Counted from the stretch's first letter, positions 45,239-56,409 are shown. The stretch is DNA of 64,000 nt from Sciurus carolinensis (GCF_902686445.1 NC_062232.1:13065105-13129104), one strand, 5' to 3'. The notes: generated from the sequence alone by a model not told the origin. Numbers and translations are program-made.

Positions 45239-46619
45239 GAGTGGCTCCTTCAAAGAGGCCAAGGAGAGGAAAGTACCCACCCAGAGTGTGTGAGGGACTG
45301 AAGGCCTTTCAGAAGTACAATTGCTGAGGGGATCCCATGTTAAATGGAAAGGGCAGGGCAGAGAGAGAAGGTGCTTAGCTGAGGAGATCCCCTCCCAAGT
45401 GCTATTTCTTCTGTGTGTAGGGAGAAATCATTTCCCTCCAGAGCTGTCAGCCTGGTAGGGCTTCCCTAGCAACAAGGTTCCTCCCATAGGGCCTAATTAT
45501 CTCCTCACCTGCTTTTGGTGATTTGAGAAAAGCCAGGACAAGAGCAAAGATGGGGTTTGTAAAATCCTGCCTCTTCTTCTGATTTCCTAAGCAGAGAAAG
45601 ACCAAAGTACAGGCCCTGCTTGAGACTGACTGTTGTCTGCTTTTCACCGGGACCAGGCAAGTTGCAGTGTCAGACTTACTGGCTTTGCTTCAGCAAGCTA
45701 GTGAGCAGAGTTAGGAAGAATCTATTAGAAATACTCTTACTGTGCTTACTACTCTTACTGTATGTGTCATGGTGAATAAACGTGAAAGCTCCAACATGGG
45801 AGATGTACCTAGGGATCACCTTGTTGAAGGTCATGTGTATCTTTGACTTTGGTGAGGGATAGCCAAATTACTCTTTCAAGTTCACACTTTTATGAGATGT
45901 TACATAGGAAAGTTCAAGAAAAAAAATAGAACTCAAGAACAGATGGAAACTGACATTGGGTAAGAAAAGGTAAAACTTAAAATTTCTACCTTCTTCACTA
46001 CTCCTGCCTGCCTCTTAACCCCAAGTAAACATTGTGGGTTTTCTTGACCTTGTAAATTTGCTTTTAATCTTAAAAAGAAAAAAAAACACATTTGGAAGGA
46101 AATTCCTCATCTTCCTGTTTCTCTCACCTTAGTTCAGTAAGGGGCAAGTTGGAAGGAGGTAATAAATAAGCAACCCCTTTCCTTTTTGGAATCCATTAAT
46201 AACCAGTCTGAGGAGAGCTGTGTCTAACCTTTGCTCTCTAGCTGCTATGAGACATTTTTCAAAGTTGGACAAAGATTTCTCTGGATCAGAGTCAATGGGG
46301 CTATCATTTGTTATTTATTTTGAAAAGAAGCAGGGGTTTGGAGAACTCAAGGAGCTATCCTCCTTAGGTCCCCTCTTTGTGGAGCTGGGTCAGTTCCTGT
46401 TCTGGTTCTGAGACTCCACCAGAAAGGCTAAGCTCTCAGTTACTCCCTTTCCAGCTGTGAACTGTTTGATGTCTGACTTGCACCCTATTTTCCTGGAAAT
46501 GTATATTTTCTCCCACTCTGTATGGCACAAGGAAAACCTGATATTGTAAAGAAGGCAGGCCTTAGAGGGAAGTGAGACCATGAGCCCTTAAGTTGGCTTC
46601 TCCTCTATGCTGGTCCCTG
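45239..46619. other. Unassigned non-coding DNA
   Basis: About 1.4 kb with no named repeat. Holds a small direct repeat 'tactcttactgt' near 45733-45760. Confidence 0.5.
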
Positions 46620-46725
46620 TGTTCTTACTAATCATCATCTTGAATCATCCTTACACACCTTGTTTTATAAACTAGGAAACTGGAGCTAAGAGAGTATGGC
46701 AACTTCTTCAGGTCAGTCATCAAAT
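46620..46725 (-). mobile_element. MIR-like fragment
   Basis: 'atcatccttacacaccttgt' and 'taaactaggaaactggagct' resemble the antisense MIR core. Confidence 0.65.
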
Positions 46726-46741
46726 GGGGTATAATTCCTAA

Positions 46742-46915
46742 TCTTTGTGGAGTACTTTCTACATGCTAGGGATTCTTCTAAGCATCTTAAACAAAGATCT
46801 CTTTAAATCCTTATTACATCCTAATGAGTTTAGGTACCATTATCATTTTAACTTTATAAATGAAGAAACTGAGGCACTGAGAAGGCAGGAATGTTTACTG
46901 AATTCCAACCTGAGT
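46742..46915 (-). mobile_element. MIR SINE
   Basis: 'gtggagtactttctacatgc', 'tttaggtaccattatcattt' and 'aaatgaagaaactgaggcac' match antisense MIR. Confidence 0.85.
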
Positions 46916-47179
46916 AGTTACCTAGACTTGTTGGCACTTGACATTTTCCATCTATTGAATGAAGGTAGTCAGTGACGGCTGTCTTGCCCCATCCTGTATC
47001 ATGAGTATGCTCCTTTCTTTCCTGTTTCCTTCCTTCCTTTCTTCCAGAATTTACCAGTTGTTACAGGAGATGGTCTGTGCCCCATGGGTGACTTGAGACA
47101 AATATACCGTACAGGGGAAGCAGCATGATCACAGTGACAGTGACCATGTGTAGGTAAGTGCCAGAATGAGTGGATAGGG
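46916..47179. other. Unassigned short stretch
   Basis: Nothing recognised; TTCC-rich near 47020. Confidence 0.5.
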
Positions 47180-47258
47180 GATCAGGGGGCACAGTGGTAC
47201 AACACTTACCTAGCATGTTGGACGTCCTGGTTCCATCCCCAGCACTGAAAAAGAAGTA
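47180..47258 (+). mobile_element. ID SINE (decayed)
   Basis: 'gggggcacagtggtacaaca', 'cttacctagcatgttggacg' and 'ctggttccatccccagcact' keep the ID layout, but the A box has lost its first bases. Confidence 0.87.
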
Positions 47259-47345
47259 CATGGCACAGAGGTCCAAGAAGGGGCTGAGAAAGGCTTGAAG
47301 AAAGGATTATATAGTTCATCAATGGATTTCAACTCACTGAAACCA

Positions 47346-47610
47346 TCAGCTGTCAAACCTGAACATGCATCAGAATCACCAGGACATGGTAAAGCACTTG
47401 CCTAGCACAGAGTCCTGGGTTCAATGTCCAGCACTGTTAAAAAAATCACCTGGAAGACTTGTTAAAACACAGAAATACACAAATTACTGGACTCCCCTCT
47501 TCTTCCCTCAAGTTTCTGATTCAGTAGGTCTGGAGTGAGGTCTGAGAATTTGCATTACTAACAAGCTCCTGTTGCTGCTGTTTTAGGGTCAAAACTTGAA
47601 AAACCACTAG
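47346..47610 (+). mobile_element. MER5A hAT transposon, split by an ID
   Basis: 'gaacatgcatcagaatcacc', 'ggaagacttgttaaaacaca', 'gtttctgattcagtaggtct', 'gagaatttgcattactaaca' and 'gaaaaaccacta' trace MER5A almost end to end. Confidence 0.92.
47384..47445 (+). mobile_element. ID SINE fragment inside MER5A
   Basis: 'catggtaaagcacttgccta', 'gagtcctgggttcaatgtcc' and 'agcactgttaaaaaaa', 5'-truncated. Flanked by 'aatcaccagga' and 'aatcacctgga', a target duplication in MER5A sequence with one difference. Confidence 0.9.
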
Positions 47611-47724
47611 CTTAAACAGTAGGCAATATTTTTAGAAGTGGCATAAAAATGAGTGTTATCTGTATATTAGGATAGGTTAAATGTCAATAAACAAATGTAA
47701 AGTCTCTCTGGCATAACACAGTTT

Positions 47725-48080
47725 TAGATCTTGTTCTTGTTACAGTACATGGTGGATTAATAGGGGAATGTCTGCTCAATACAGTCATTCCAGAGCCCAG
47801 CCTCCTTCTATATTGTAGCTCTACTACTCCCTAGGATGACAGAGTCCTTCATTGGATCATCTGAATATAGCCAGTAGATGAGGGGAGAGAGTATGCAGAT
47901 TGTGCTGAAGGTTTTTGTAGCTCAGGTCTAAGGGAGAAACCTATCATTTCTGTTCACTTCCCATTGGCCAGAACTTCATTACACAGCAATACTTAACTGC
48001 AAGGGATTCTGGGAAACAAGTCTAGGGGGAAAAGGAAACAGAGTGAAGAAAAATGATTTTTTCAGTCATTGCCACAGCCT
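47725..48080 (-). mobile_element. Old LTR-like repeat, recurrent family (copy 6)
   Basis: 'cattggccagaacttcatta', 'acttaactgcaagggattct' and 'gggaaacaagtctaggggg' match the conserved blocks; the left part is strongly decayed. Confidence 0.7.
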
Positions 48081-48654
48081 GTTTGAGAATCCACATGGAA
48101 CATAGTTTGACTGGAGAGGAACATTCATGTTGAGAAAATAAATGAGTGTTTCATTCTCTTCCTAGGAAATTTGCTGCAGACAATTCAGGTTATTATTTAG
48201 CATCACTATAGGGTAGCTGTTAGAGTGGGAGGAAGATCACTTAGGCCCAAACATTCTACATTCAAAAGCAGGATAACTGACTATAAAGTTATGTAACTTC
48301 ACAGTACCTATTTCTTTTTCTATAGGAATGACATAAGACACATAAGAATCACTAGCCTAGTGCCAAGCACATAAAAATAGAGAGTAGTTATTTCTGTGTT
48401 CCCTACACTCATGTAGAGAGAAACAGTCAAGCTCTTGTGACATAGTGAGCACCTTCATGTGTTAGCTGTGAGATTTAGTTTTTAAAGGACACGAGTACAA
48501 TCCCCATCTCAGCAGTTGGGTGGCTGGTCTAAAGGCTGCACCATTATGACTCAGACATACCATAGATACTCAGGTCAAGTCAGCAATGTCTAAGGGAATA
48601 CATAGACCCACAGACCATAAGATTCATGGAGTACTTTGTTTCTGCCATGATCCT
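48081..48654. other. Unassigned non-coding DNA
   Basis: Mostly unassigned; 48255-48400 has a faint MIR-like layout that I would not defend. Confidence 0.45.
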
Positions 48655-48830
48655 GCCTGGAATCAACACCATTCCCCAGCTGGATAACTTTAGCCTTTGT
48701 GCCTCAATTTCCTCATATATAAAAAGGGGCAAATCATCATCCATGTCATAGGATGGATATGATAATGGAATGAAAAAAAGACAAAGGTTATACTGAGAAG
48801 TATTTGATAAAGATTCATAAATTGTCTAGC
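48655..48830 (+). mobile_element. MIR SINE
   Basis: 'gcctttgtgcctcaatttcc', 'tcatatataaaaaggggcaa' and 'gtcataggatggatatgat' follow the MIR core. Confidence 0.8.
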
Positions 48831-48871
48831 CATGTACAACCTTCCACCATTTCTTCCTCTTGGCATCATTT

Positions 48872-49008
48872 AGTTTATTTTGTTTTTTAAAAAAATATAT
48901 AGATAGATAGATAGAACTTTATTTTTTATTGATTTATTTATATGTGGTGCTGAGAATCAAATCCACACGTGCTAGGTAAGTGCTCTACCACTGAGCTACA
49001 ACCCCAGC
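48872..49008 (-). mobile_element. ID SINE with 3' extension, full length
   Basis: Antisense ID body 'tatgtggtgctgagaatcaa' to 'gagctacaaccccagc', plus a 3' extension holding a (ATAG) run and AT-rich end. Exact 13-base flanks 'cttggcatcattt' (48859-48871 and 49009-49021) fix its length at 137 bases, the same as the copy at 17811-17947. Confidence 0.93.
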
Positions 49009-49021
49009 CTTGGCATCATTT

Positions 49022-50049
49022 GTGAGTCTAATATGAGTGAAGATTCTTTGAGCATATGAAACTGTTAGTCTTTGTTTTGTCTTAGGATGGTCACCCTGGA
49101 CTTGCCAGAACTCTGTCTTCTTCCCACAACTCAAGTGTCCATTAGTGATTCTGGGGCACCTGAACTATTGACAGGCATGAGGGCAATCTGAGGGAGGAGG
49201 TGGTGAGGGATTCTCTGAATTTTTTCTCAAGGCTATGCCTACATGTTTGACTGTGGCCCACCACGGAGTAAACTCAGAAGCAGAAAGTCTTCTGGGCTCC
49301 ATGATGGCAGTAGCAATGCCCCTAAGGTCCCTTCCTCCTCATTCCAACCCAGCACAAATTTCTTTCATTCCACCTTATTTCCTTTCCTCATGTCTGAGCC
49401 CCTTTAAAAAAGCCTTTCCTGCTCCCTCATTCAAATGGTGCAATTGTGGGTGATTGAAACCACATTTTTATATGTGTCAAAATCAGTTCAGCCCTTAAAA
49501 AGAAATCATAATATAAATTGGATCATATATCCTAAGTGGATGCCACCAGCTAATTCGTTTGTTAGACTGTTCAGCTACATGGGATTAAGTGAATGTTTAC
49601 TCTTAAGCAGTTGCATGTGGGTCTCATTAATGCACACACTCTGGCATGCCTTGTGCCTAATATCTTGTCAAATAAGGGAGCATATAGAAGGCCCTTGAAA
49701 ACCACCAAACTGCAGGGAGCCATTACTTCCCCAGTGAAATCAGTTTCCTAATGGCTAATGGGGTGGGGGTGGGGGAACTGGCTGACTTTCTTTGACTTGA
49801 TGCTCCAGAAAACTGACGTCTTGTACTTCCATTGGCCTCTCTCTAAAGCAGAGGAGGGCAACAAGAGACCCTGCACACCTGCTTTAGTATGAAGGGGGAA
49901 TGGATTAAGAATCCCATTGTGTGTAAGTGGGCATAAGGGGCTAGGAAAAAATTTGTTTTTGAATGTCCATGCCCCTTATCAAAATGCACATTTGGTAAGT
50001 TCCTTGCAGCCTCAGACAGGCAGTGGTCTATCCCCTCTGTAGTCCAAGT
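49022..50049. other. Unassigned non-coding DNA
   Basis: About 1 kb, no named repeat or credible exon. A G-rich run lies near 49760. Confidence 0.5.
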
Positions 50050-50130
50050 ATGGGTCAAGAACTAGGAGCAAAAGCACCACATTCTTGGGCCCTACCCTAG
50101 CCCTATGAAATCAGAATCTAATTTTTAATG
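50050..50130. mobile_element. Possible MER5 fragment
   Basis: 'caccacattcttgggcccta' and 'gaaatcagaatctaattttt' resemble part of MER5. Confidence 0.4.
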
Positions 50131-50175
50131 TGTAATTTATACACATAAAATTGAGACTATTTAAAATGGTCTAAA

Positions 50176-50457
50176 CCATTTGTTCTCAACCTTAGCTGCA
50201 CATTGAATATAGCTGGAGATTTTTTTGTTTTGTTTGGTGCCAAGAATTGAACCCAGGCTCTTGTGCATACTAGGAACGTGCTCTACCACTGAGTTATATC
50301 CCTAGCCCCAAGATGGAAGGTTTTAAAAAATGTTGTTGCCTGCCTCCCACTCCTAGAAATTCAGAAGAGATTTATATAAAGTATGTCTATGCATCGCATC
50401 AGGATTTTTAAAGTTCTCCAGGCAATTCTAATATGTAGCCAAGGTCGGGAAACACTA
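50176..50457 (+). mobile_element. MER5-like hAT transposon, split by an ID
   Basis: Left end 'tgttctcaaccttagctgca', middle 'aaaatgttgttgcctgcctc', right end 'aatatgtagccaaggtcggg' and 'aaacacta'. The terminal parts are inverted-repeat-like. Confidence 0.8.
50221..50310 (-). mobile_element. ID SINE inside MER5-like element
   Basis: 'tggtgccaagaattgaaccc', 'cttgtgcatactaggaacgt', 'ctgagttatatccctagccc' give an antisense ID with T-rich start. Confidence 0.92.
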
Positions 50458-50720
50458 CTCTGTCTGTGCCTCAATTTCCCCAAGTTATATTGAAAATTAC
50501 AAGGCATGTTTTACAGGTGATTAGCAGGATTCAGGGAGGAAGCACTGGGAACCACCCGGTGAACCCTCTTTATCGAACTTCCCATAGTTTCTGTCCTTCT
50601 TGACTTCCAATTTTCCAACCTCCTGAACAGTTTCTTTGGTCCCAAGTATAAGAGTATTGGGAAGTAGTCCTGAGAAGTGTTAGGAAGTTATTTTCATTTG
50701 GAGTTGTCTTGTTGGCTTTC

Positions 50721-50759
<39 letters not shown>
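50721..50759. repeat. (TG)n microsatellite
   Basis: About 18 TG units, next to the L1 tail that follows. Confidence 0.98.
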
Positions 50760-50761
<2 letters not shown>

Positions 50762-50762
<1 letters not shown>

Positions 50763-50935
50763 GATGGCCATAATAATGAAATTTATTTATTTTTGTTCTA
50801 ATTAGTTATCATGACAGTAGAATGCATTTTGACACATTATACGGAAATGGAGTATAACTTTTCATTCTTCTGATTGTACATATTGTAGAATCACAGCAGT
50901 TGTGTAATCATATATGTATATAGGGTAATAGCAAG
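50762..50935 (-). mobile_element. L1 3'-tail repeat, subtype 1
   Basis: 'ttgttctaattagttatcat', 'agtagaatgcattttgacac', 'gtgtaatcatatatgtatat' are the reverse complement of the insertion at 10560-10817. Confidence 0.82.
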
Positions 50936-51289
50936 AACATCATTTATTCATGTTTTTATCTCAAATTTTATACTATTGTTTTGGTACTACCAACAACTGG
51001 GGGCCAAAGTGTGAGGAAGAATGGGTTTGGATGAGTCCTTTCTGGGACCTAGACTTACATTGTATCTATGAAATTTCTGCTGTGCATTATTGGGTGGTCC
51101 AGGGTAGATCAGAGCCCTGAGAGCACACCAAACATTTCATTTGGCCATCAGATTATCTTTTATAACAGGGTAGGTAAGGTGTTTTGAAACAGAACACCTA
51201 AACTAGGCAGCCCACATGAGGTGGTGGAGATTCATTTCTCCCAGCTCTTCCCTGCTAAGCACAACTAGAAACCCTGGAAATGATGTAAA
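50936..51289. other. Unassigned non-coding DNA
   Basis: Nothing recognised. Confidence 0.5.
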
Positions 51290-51495
51290 AAGCAAAATAA
51301 TGCTATTAGTATCTACTTACTGCAAGGGTAACTACAGTTCTAACCTTTAATATCAGTACTATGTTTGTATTTGGGTTGATTGAATTGGTCAGTTTTTACT
51401 CTCTTGTGTTTGGCTTCTTTTTCTCAGTATTATGTTTTCAAGATTCATCTGTGGAGTTATATGTGGTTGCACATTGTTATAGAGACAGATTTTGA
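51290..51495 (-). mobile_element. L1 LINE 3' fragment
   Basis: 'ctctcttgtgtttggcttct', 'attatgttttcaagattcat' and 'gtggttgcacattgttatag' are antisense L1, decayed. Confidence 0.72.
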
Positions 51496-51633
51496 ACAAA
51501 CATTGATCTTGAAATTTGGCAGTGTTAGGACTTGAGTAGACTAAATTTTGTAGCATGTCTTAAACTTTTTTCTTAGTATAGAACCATAAGATATGTTAAA
51601 TGAAAAAAATTTCAAATAAAGATCAACAAAATA

Positions 51634-51708
51634 TGAGTTTGGGGAAGTAGCTCAGTGGTAGAGCTCTTAGCTAGCATGAGTAAAGCCCTGGTTTCATAAC
51701 AATAACAA
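51634..51708 (+). mobile_element. ID SINE
   Basis: 'ggggaagtagctcagtggta', 'gctctta.gctagcatgagt' and 'aagccctggtttcata'; the 3' end of the B box is degraded. Exact 12-base flanks 'atcaacaaaata' (51622-51633, 51709-51720). Confidence 0.92.
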
Positions 51709-51720
51709 ATCAACAAAATA

Positions 51721-52315
51721 AAAATAATAAGAATAATCTCTAAATCTGTCATCCAGAGAAAATAACTCTTAATGTTTTGTTGTATATCTGTTAGGTTTTT
51801 CTCTGTACACATTTTGATAAAAAATGAACTTATAGTCTATATATTGCTTTGTAAATTAGTGTTTACACTGATTAGAAGCAACAATGTATTTCTGTGTCAC
51901 AAAATATTATTCTACTTTATCCCCTTGAATAATTATATAGTTTCTTCTTTGCATAACAAAATTAGGGTTAATATTTTAAACTTCATTTCGTTGCATGAGA
52001 TTGCATGAGATTTATGAGCTGCCTCAAATATCTTTCATCATCACAAAGATGTAATCAGCAACATTGCCAACTGTTTGGGAGGCAACCAAGCTTTCATTTT
52101 TGTCTTAATCATGTATTTGCCTCAAGCTTGTACGTGCCCATTTGTGTCTGCTAGGTAGCAAGAAGCTGAGGGGATATAGTGGTAAACTTGGGAAGGTCTC
52201 CAGGCATTTCTGAAATGAAGCTCAGTCTTAGTTGACTACTGCTTGATCTCTGCTTATTTTCAATAAGTCAGGAGCTAAGGGATTTTTTTTAATATTGATT
52301 CACCTTCAGATTGAG
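51721..52315. other. Unassigned AT-rich DNA
   Basis: Nothing recognised; a 12-base tandem 'gagattgcatga' near 51996. Confidence 0.5.
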
Positions 52316-52342
52316 TTTTTTTTTTTTTTTTTTTTTTTTTTT
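52316..52342. repeat. (T)n run
   Basis: 27 consecutive T. A retroposed tail in antisense is possible, but I see no SINE or LINE body beside it. Confidence 0.97.
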
Positions 52343-52474
52343 GTCAATCAAAAAATCAGACTGCACCTGCCAGGCATCAGGTTCACAATATTATAATTCT
52401 GAAAGCATATCTTTTTAATTTTATGAAATAATTCAATTCTGTATCTGTACCTGTGGGCACTAGTTAATTTATTC

Positions 52475-52526
<52 letters not shown>
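52475..52526. repeat. (TTTC)n microsatellite
   Basis: About 12 TTTC units on the plus strand. Confidence 0.98.
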
Positions 52527-52529
52527 TTT

Positions 52530-54011
52530 ACTAAAAGGAATTAAATGGTAATCAGATTCCTAATTCTTACGCAACTGTCTAACCAAGGGCCAAAGAGACA
52601 GGTGGACATTGTAGTTATTATTGGTGATGCTATTAGACAACTTTAAAATGCTTTGAGCCAATAAGCTCATTAATGATCAGGAAAAGGAAATAAAATTTCG
52701 TCATCTCTGTATACATGCAATAGCTGAAGTCCAAGTAATTTTGGCTCATATTAACATTTGTTGGCTAGCACTTCGAGAACCAACAGATACAGTATTAGCA
52801 AGATTTTGAGTCAACAATGAAATTTGCACTTTGGTCATATGCAAAGAGAGAAAGAAAGGGAATGGGGCAAGGAGGGAGAGAGGGAGAGAAAAATTTTATG
52901 GTCCTTTTATTAATCTTAAAACAAGAAATGTCTAGATCTGAAATTCTTTGAGGTCCTTGCTTATGAGTGCCCTAAAGATGTGTAACTATTTTTTCTCTAG
53001 AAAGGTCTTTCAGAGGTGGTTTAAGTTCATCACTGTTCCATCCTTCAGCCTCCCCCTGTTGTTGAGCTGATCTTTAAGACTGGATTTTGAGTTGCTTTCT
53101 TCTAATCCTCTGGTGCAGTAAAGCAGTATATATCTATCCCATGGTAACCTCCTGGGTGAGATGCTGAAGAGAAATACGTTAGAGGATATTTGTGATTATG
53201 CTACAAATGGTTAAAGTAGGAAAATTTCTTACCTGTGATTAAAGCATCTCTGAAAATTTTCATTGCTGTCCATAATAAAAAGCCTTTAAAGTTGTTACAT
53301 ATATTTCTTTTAAAGTCAAGGGTACCTCGAAACTGCCTGATGCCACTTTCTTATTTCTCTCCTTCCTTGGGTTTCTGGGTCATTTCATAGATGTCATGGA
53401 ATTCTAGAGGTGGACAGTTTCTAAGATGATTTCTGGATGACATGACTTTATACCTACTGTTTTCTCTCGTGAGAAAGAGAATACCCCCCCAAAAAGAGAA
53501 TAACCCACCTCCCTTTCTTTTTTCATAAATACCCACTCTGATTTGGGGCTCATGAGTTAAGTCTCCTACTAGTATTTTGTGGCCATTTTCTGAATTCCGG
53601 CTCACATAGTGTAATCTCAGAATGAGTGAACCCAGCATAAACTCAGGGAATGAGACAATTGCATTCTCCACACCTCCTTATGGCAGATATGTTCCTTATG
53701 AATGAGGCTCGTCTCCCTGTTTCACACTTCCTTTACTTTGATCTCTTGCCTCTAGTTTTTAATTAGCAGGAACTTTCTAAGAAAGTTACAAGAGATTTTG
53801 TCATTTATATTCTGAGAAGAGGGGAGCTCAAAGTACATGTGTGTGCACGTTCATGTATGTGTGCATGTAATATAGGCATGCACACATATTCAGTGATATA
53901 TACAGATGTGTGCACATTTGTGTGCATCTGTGAGCATGTGTTTGTTAGGTCTATATTGTACCCTCCAGATGACTCTGGTGGTATTAAGAGTATTGTCTGG
54001 ATAATAATCCT
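52530..54011. other. Unassigned non-coding DNA
   Basis: About 1.5 kb without named repeat apart from imperfect TG/TGCA-rich sequence at 53838-53945. The 106-codon minus frame at 53351-53671 has no domain. Confidence 0.5.
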
Positions 54012-54180
54012 TATGAAGTACTATGTTTCAGACAGTGTTCTAAGCATTTAATCTTTATAACATCTAACCAAGTAGGTACTGTTGCTATCCCCATTTTTCA
54101 AATGGGAAACTGAGGCATAAAGAAATTAGGACACTTATCTGAGGTCACATAGCTAGGGAGTGGCAAAGCTAGGCTTCACC
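54012..54180 (-). mobile_element. MIR SINE
   Basis: 'cagtgttctaagcatttaat', 'ccccatttttcaaatgggaa', 'actgaggcataaagaaatta' and 'gaggtcacatagctagggag', antisense MIR in full order. Confidence 0.92.
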
Positions 54181-54545
54181 GTCAACTGAAAGGAATATCC
54201 CTATGAGAAGCAAGATCTCCTCATCTTGCTCCAGATAAGGTTGACTCTTGATATGATGCAGCTCATTGCCTGATGTTCTATAAAGCAGCACTAGAAGTAG
54301 ATTTTGTATACTTGGAAACCTAGGTAAGTAGTGTTAATGATTTAGGGTCAGAGGACCTGAGTGTGGCATGTTGGTGTGTTTGGAGACCTATCATTCTCTC
54401 TAGGGACTCTTTTCTGATGTCTGTTTTTGGTATTAGGTTATATAAATGGAAAATTCCTGTCCTTCATCATTTTCTATTCCTTCCTTCTTTCCCTGTGTAT
54501 CTCCTATAATATGCTTTAAAATGCACCTGAGGATTCAGGAAAGTG
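54181..54545. other. Unassigned non-coding DNA
   Basis: Nothing recognised. Confidence 0.5.
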
Positions 54546-54790
54546 AAAGGAAGCATATCAACTATATGAAGTTAAAAAACAGGCAAAGTTCTTCTATGAA
54601 GATAAAGGTAGAGTGGTAATCTTGGGAGCGGCCTGAGGGAGTCTGCTGGAGCACTGAAAATGTTTCATATTTTGACCTGAATAGTGTTAACCAGTATGTA
54701 GATATTTGTAAAGATTTTTGAGCTGTACACTTAATATTTACATACTTTACTTATATAAATGATATCTCACTTAAAAAGTACATAAAAATG
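54546..54790 (+). mobile_element. L1 LINE 3' end
   Basis: 'agagtggtaatcttgggagc', 'catattttgacctgaatagt', 'gagctgtacacttaatattt' and 'tactttacttatataaatga' match the sense 3' end of an old L1. Confidence 0.8.
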
Positions 54791-55514
54791 GAGGCATCTA
54801 AATTGACCCATGCCAATATTGTAAAACCTGTCCCAGGGATGCCAAGAGAGAGGAATAGATGTATCAGATTTGAATAGATGTCAGATTTAAAAGCAAAACT
54901 AGCCAGGAGTTGAGAGATATAGTAGATTTTAGTCTGTAAGAATCAGAGGTTATTTCCAGGAAGACATAATTGCTTGCATTTGGCTGATATTAATTTTATT
55001 GCTTTTAATTTCTTCTTTATTTTCATGATTTGTATTTTGGCTTCTAATTCCCCTTAGCATTTATGTGTTTGGTTTGCCTTTATTTGATCCTGGCTGTGCC
55101 TTTTAAAGTCATTGCTGTTGCTACCTCTCCCAAGTTCAGAACAATTTACAAATGTTTGAACAGAAACAAAGACAGAAAATGGGAGACATGGTCTGGTTTG
55201 TTGCAAATGACTTTTCCTGCCAAGCTACAGGGAATGGTATTTGGGCCAGCTTTGCTTTCCTAATTGGAACCATAGCTCCTTGGACTGCCTTTAGATCACA
55301 AACTTCAGGGTCTGCTACCATGCAAGGACCATTTCATGCTGTGACACTATGCATCAGGATTCTCACTTTTGTTGGTCTGTAAGGAAGGACAATAGAATTC
55401 CCTAATCAGTTTGGATAGCATTGAAAATAGAGTAGCAAATCTCTAGTCCTTTACAGGTCTTATACTTCCCAGTTCCCTGCTACTCTCTTACTATCCCTAC
55501 CAAGCTAAATCATA
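54791..55514. other. Unassigned non-coding DNA
   Basis: No named repeat. Opposite-strand open frames at 55063-55382 overlap and show no domain. Small tandem 'gaatagatgt' near 54856 and 54876. Confidence 0.5.
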
Positions 55515-55745
55515 TCAGCTAACATTTCTTGACAGCTTACCACATGCTTGATGCCATTCTTAAGCATTTTGTATGCATTAGTCCATTTAATCATCACCAA
55601 ACTCTGGAAGCTAATACTGCTATTGTCCTGTATGAATAAAGAAATTATGTGTCACAGAGAGATGAAGTTAGTTGACCAAGGTCACAAAACTAGTAAGTAG
55701 AAAAGCTAGCCTTTGAACCCAGTGTGGTTCCAGAATCTGAGCTCT
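55515..55745 (-). mobile_element. MIR SINE, near full length
   Basis: 'cagctaacatttcttgacag', 'cttaccacatgcttgatgcc', 'caaggtcacaaaactagtaa' and 'cctttgaacccagtgtggtt', antisense order. Confidence 0.92.
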
Positions 55746-55884
55746 TATTTATTATCTTAATAAACTTGATTTCCCTGTGATATGATCCCCTGAAATTCCA
55801 CATACCAAATTCCTATCCTCTATACTACCACCTAGCTGACCATGTACAATTAAAGCACTTTTATATGTGAGGGGAAAATTCAAA

Positions 55885-56098
55885 CCTTTAATGAATGCTT
55901 ATTACATTACCAATTACGGCACCAAGTCCTTTCATATAATTGCATATAATACATGTAACTCTTCTATGAGGTTAGTAACATCAACCCCGTTTTACAGATA
56001 GGAAAATTGAGACTTAGTTTAGCAACTTGTCAAGTTTTCTATTACTAATAAATGGTAGGAACAGGATTTGGTTATAGGTCATCTGACTCCAGTTTAAT
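55885..56098 (-). mobile_element. MIR SINE
   Basis: 'aatgaatgcttattacatta', 'ttttacagataggaaaattg' and 'tgactccagtttaatagt' match antisense MIR. Confidence 0.85.
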
Positions 56099-56409
56099 AG
56101 TAATTTCCCTAAATGATCTCTCACATAGTATGCATCTCATTCTTTTTTGTGTTTGAAATAGTTCTGCCTGATTTACCCTCATATAGTAGTTAAATTCTTA
56201 TGAGAAGGTAATGGGACCCACAGTAGGTCACAGTAAATGTTCAGTGAACTGAAGAACTTATAAAACTTGTTGTATGGAAGGCTTTAATTCTAATGTTCTC
56301 CTTTGAGGTTTGTTACCTGTTCCATTATTTTCCTCTTAACAGCTATGACTAGATCATTAAACTCACATCATTAAATTGCTATTTTATGTCCTCCTGGCTT
56401 CCTGTAGAA
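56099..56409. other. Unassigned non-coding DNA
   Basis: Nothing firm; 'cagtaaatgttcagtgaact' near 56233 may be an L2 end. Confidence 0.45.
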
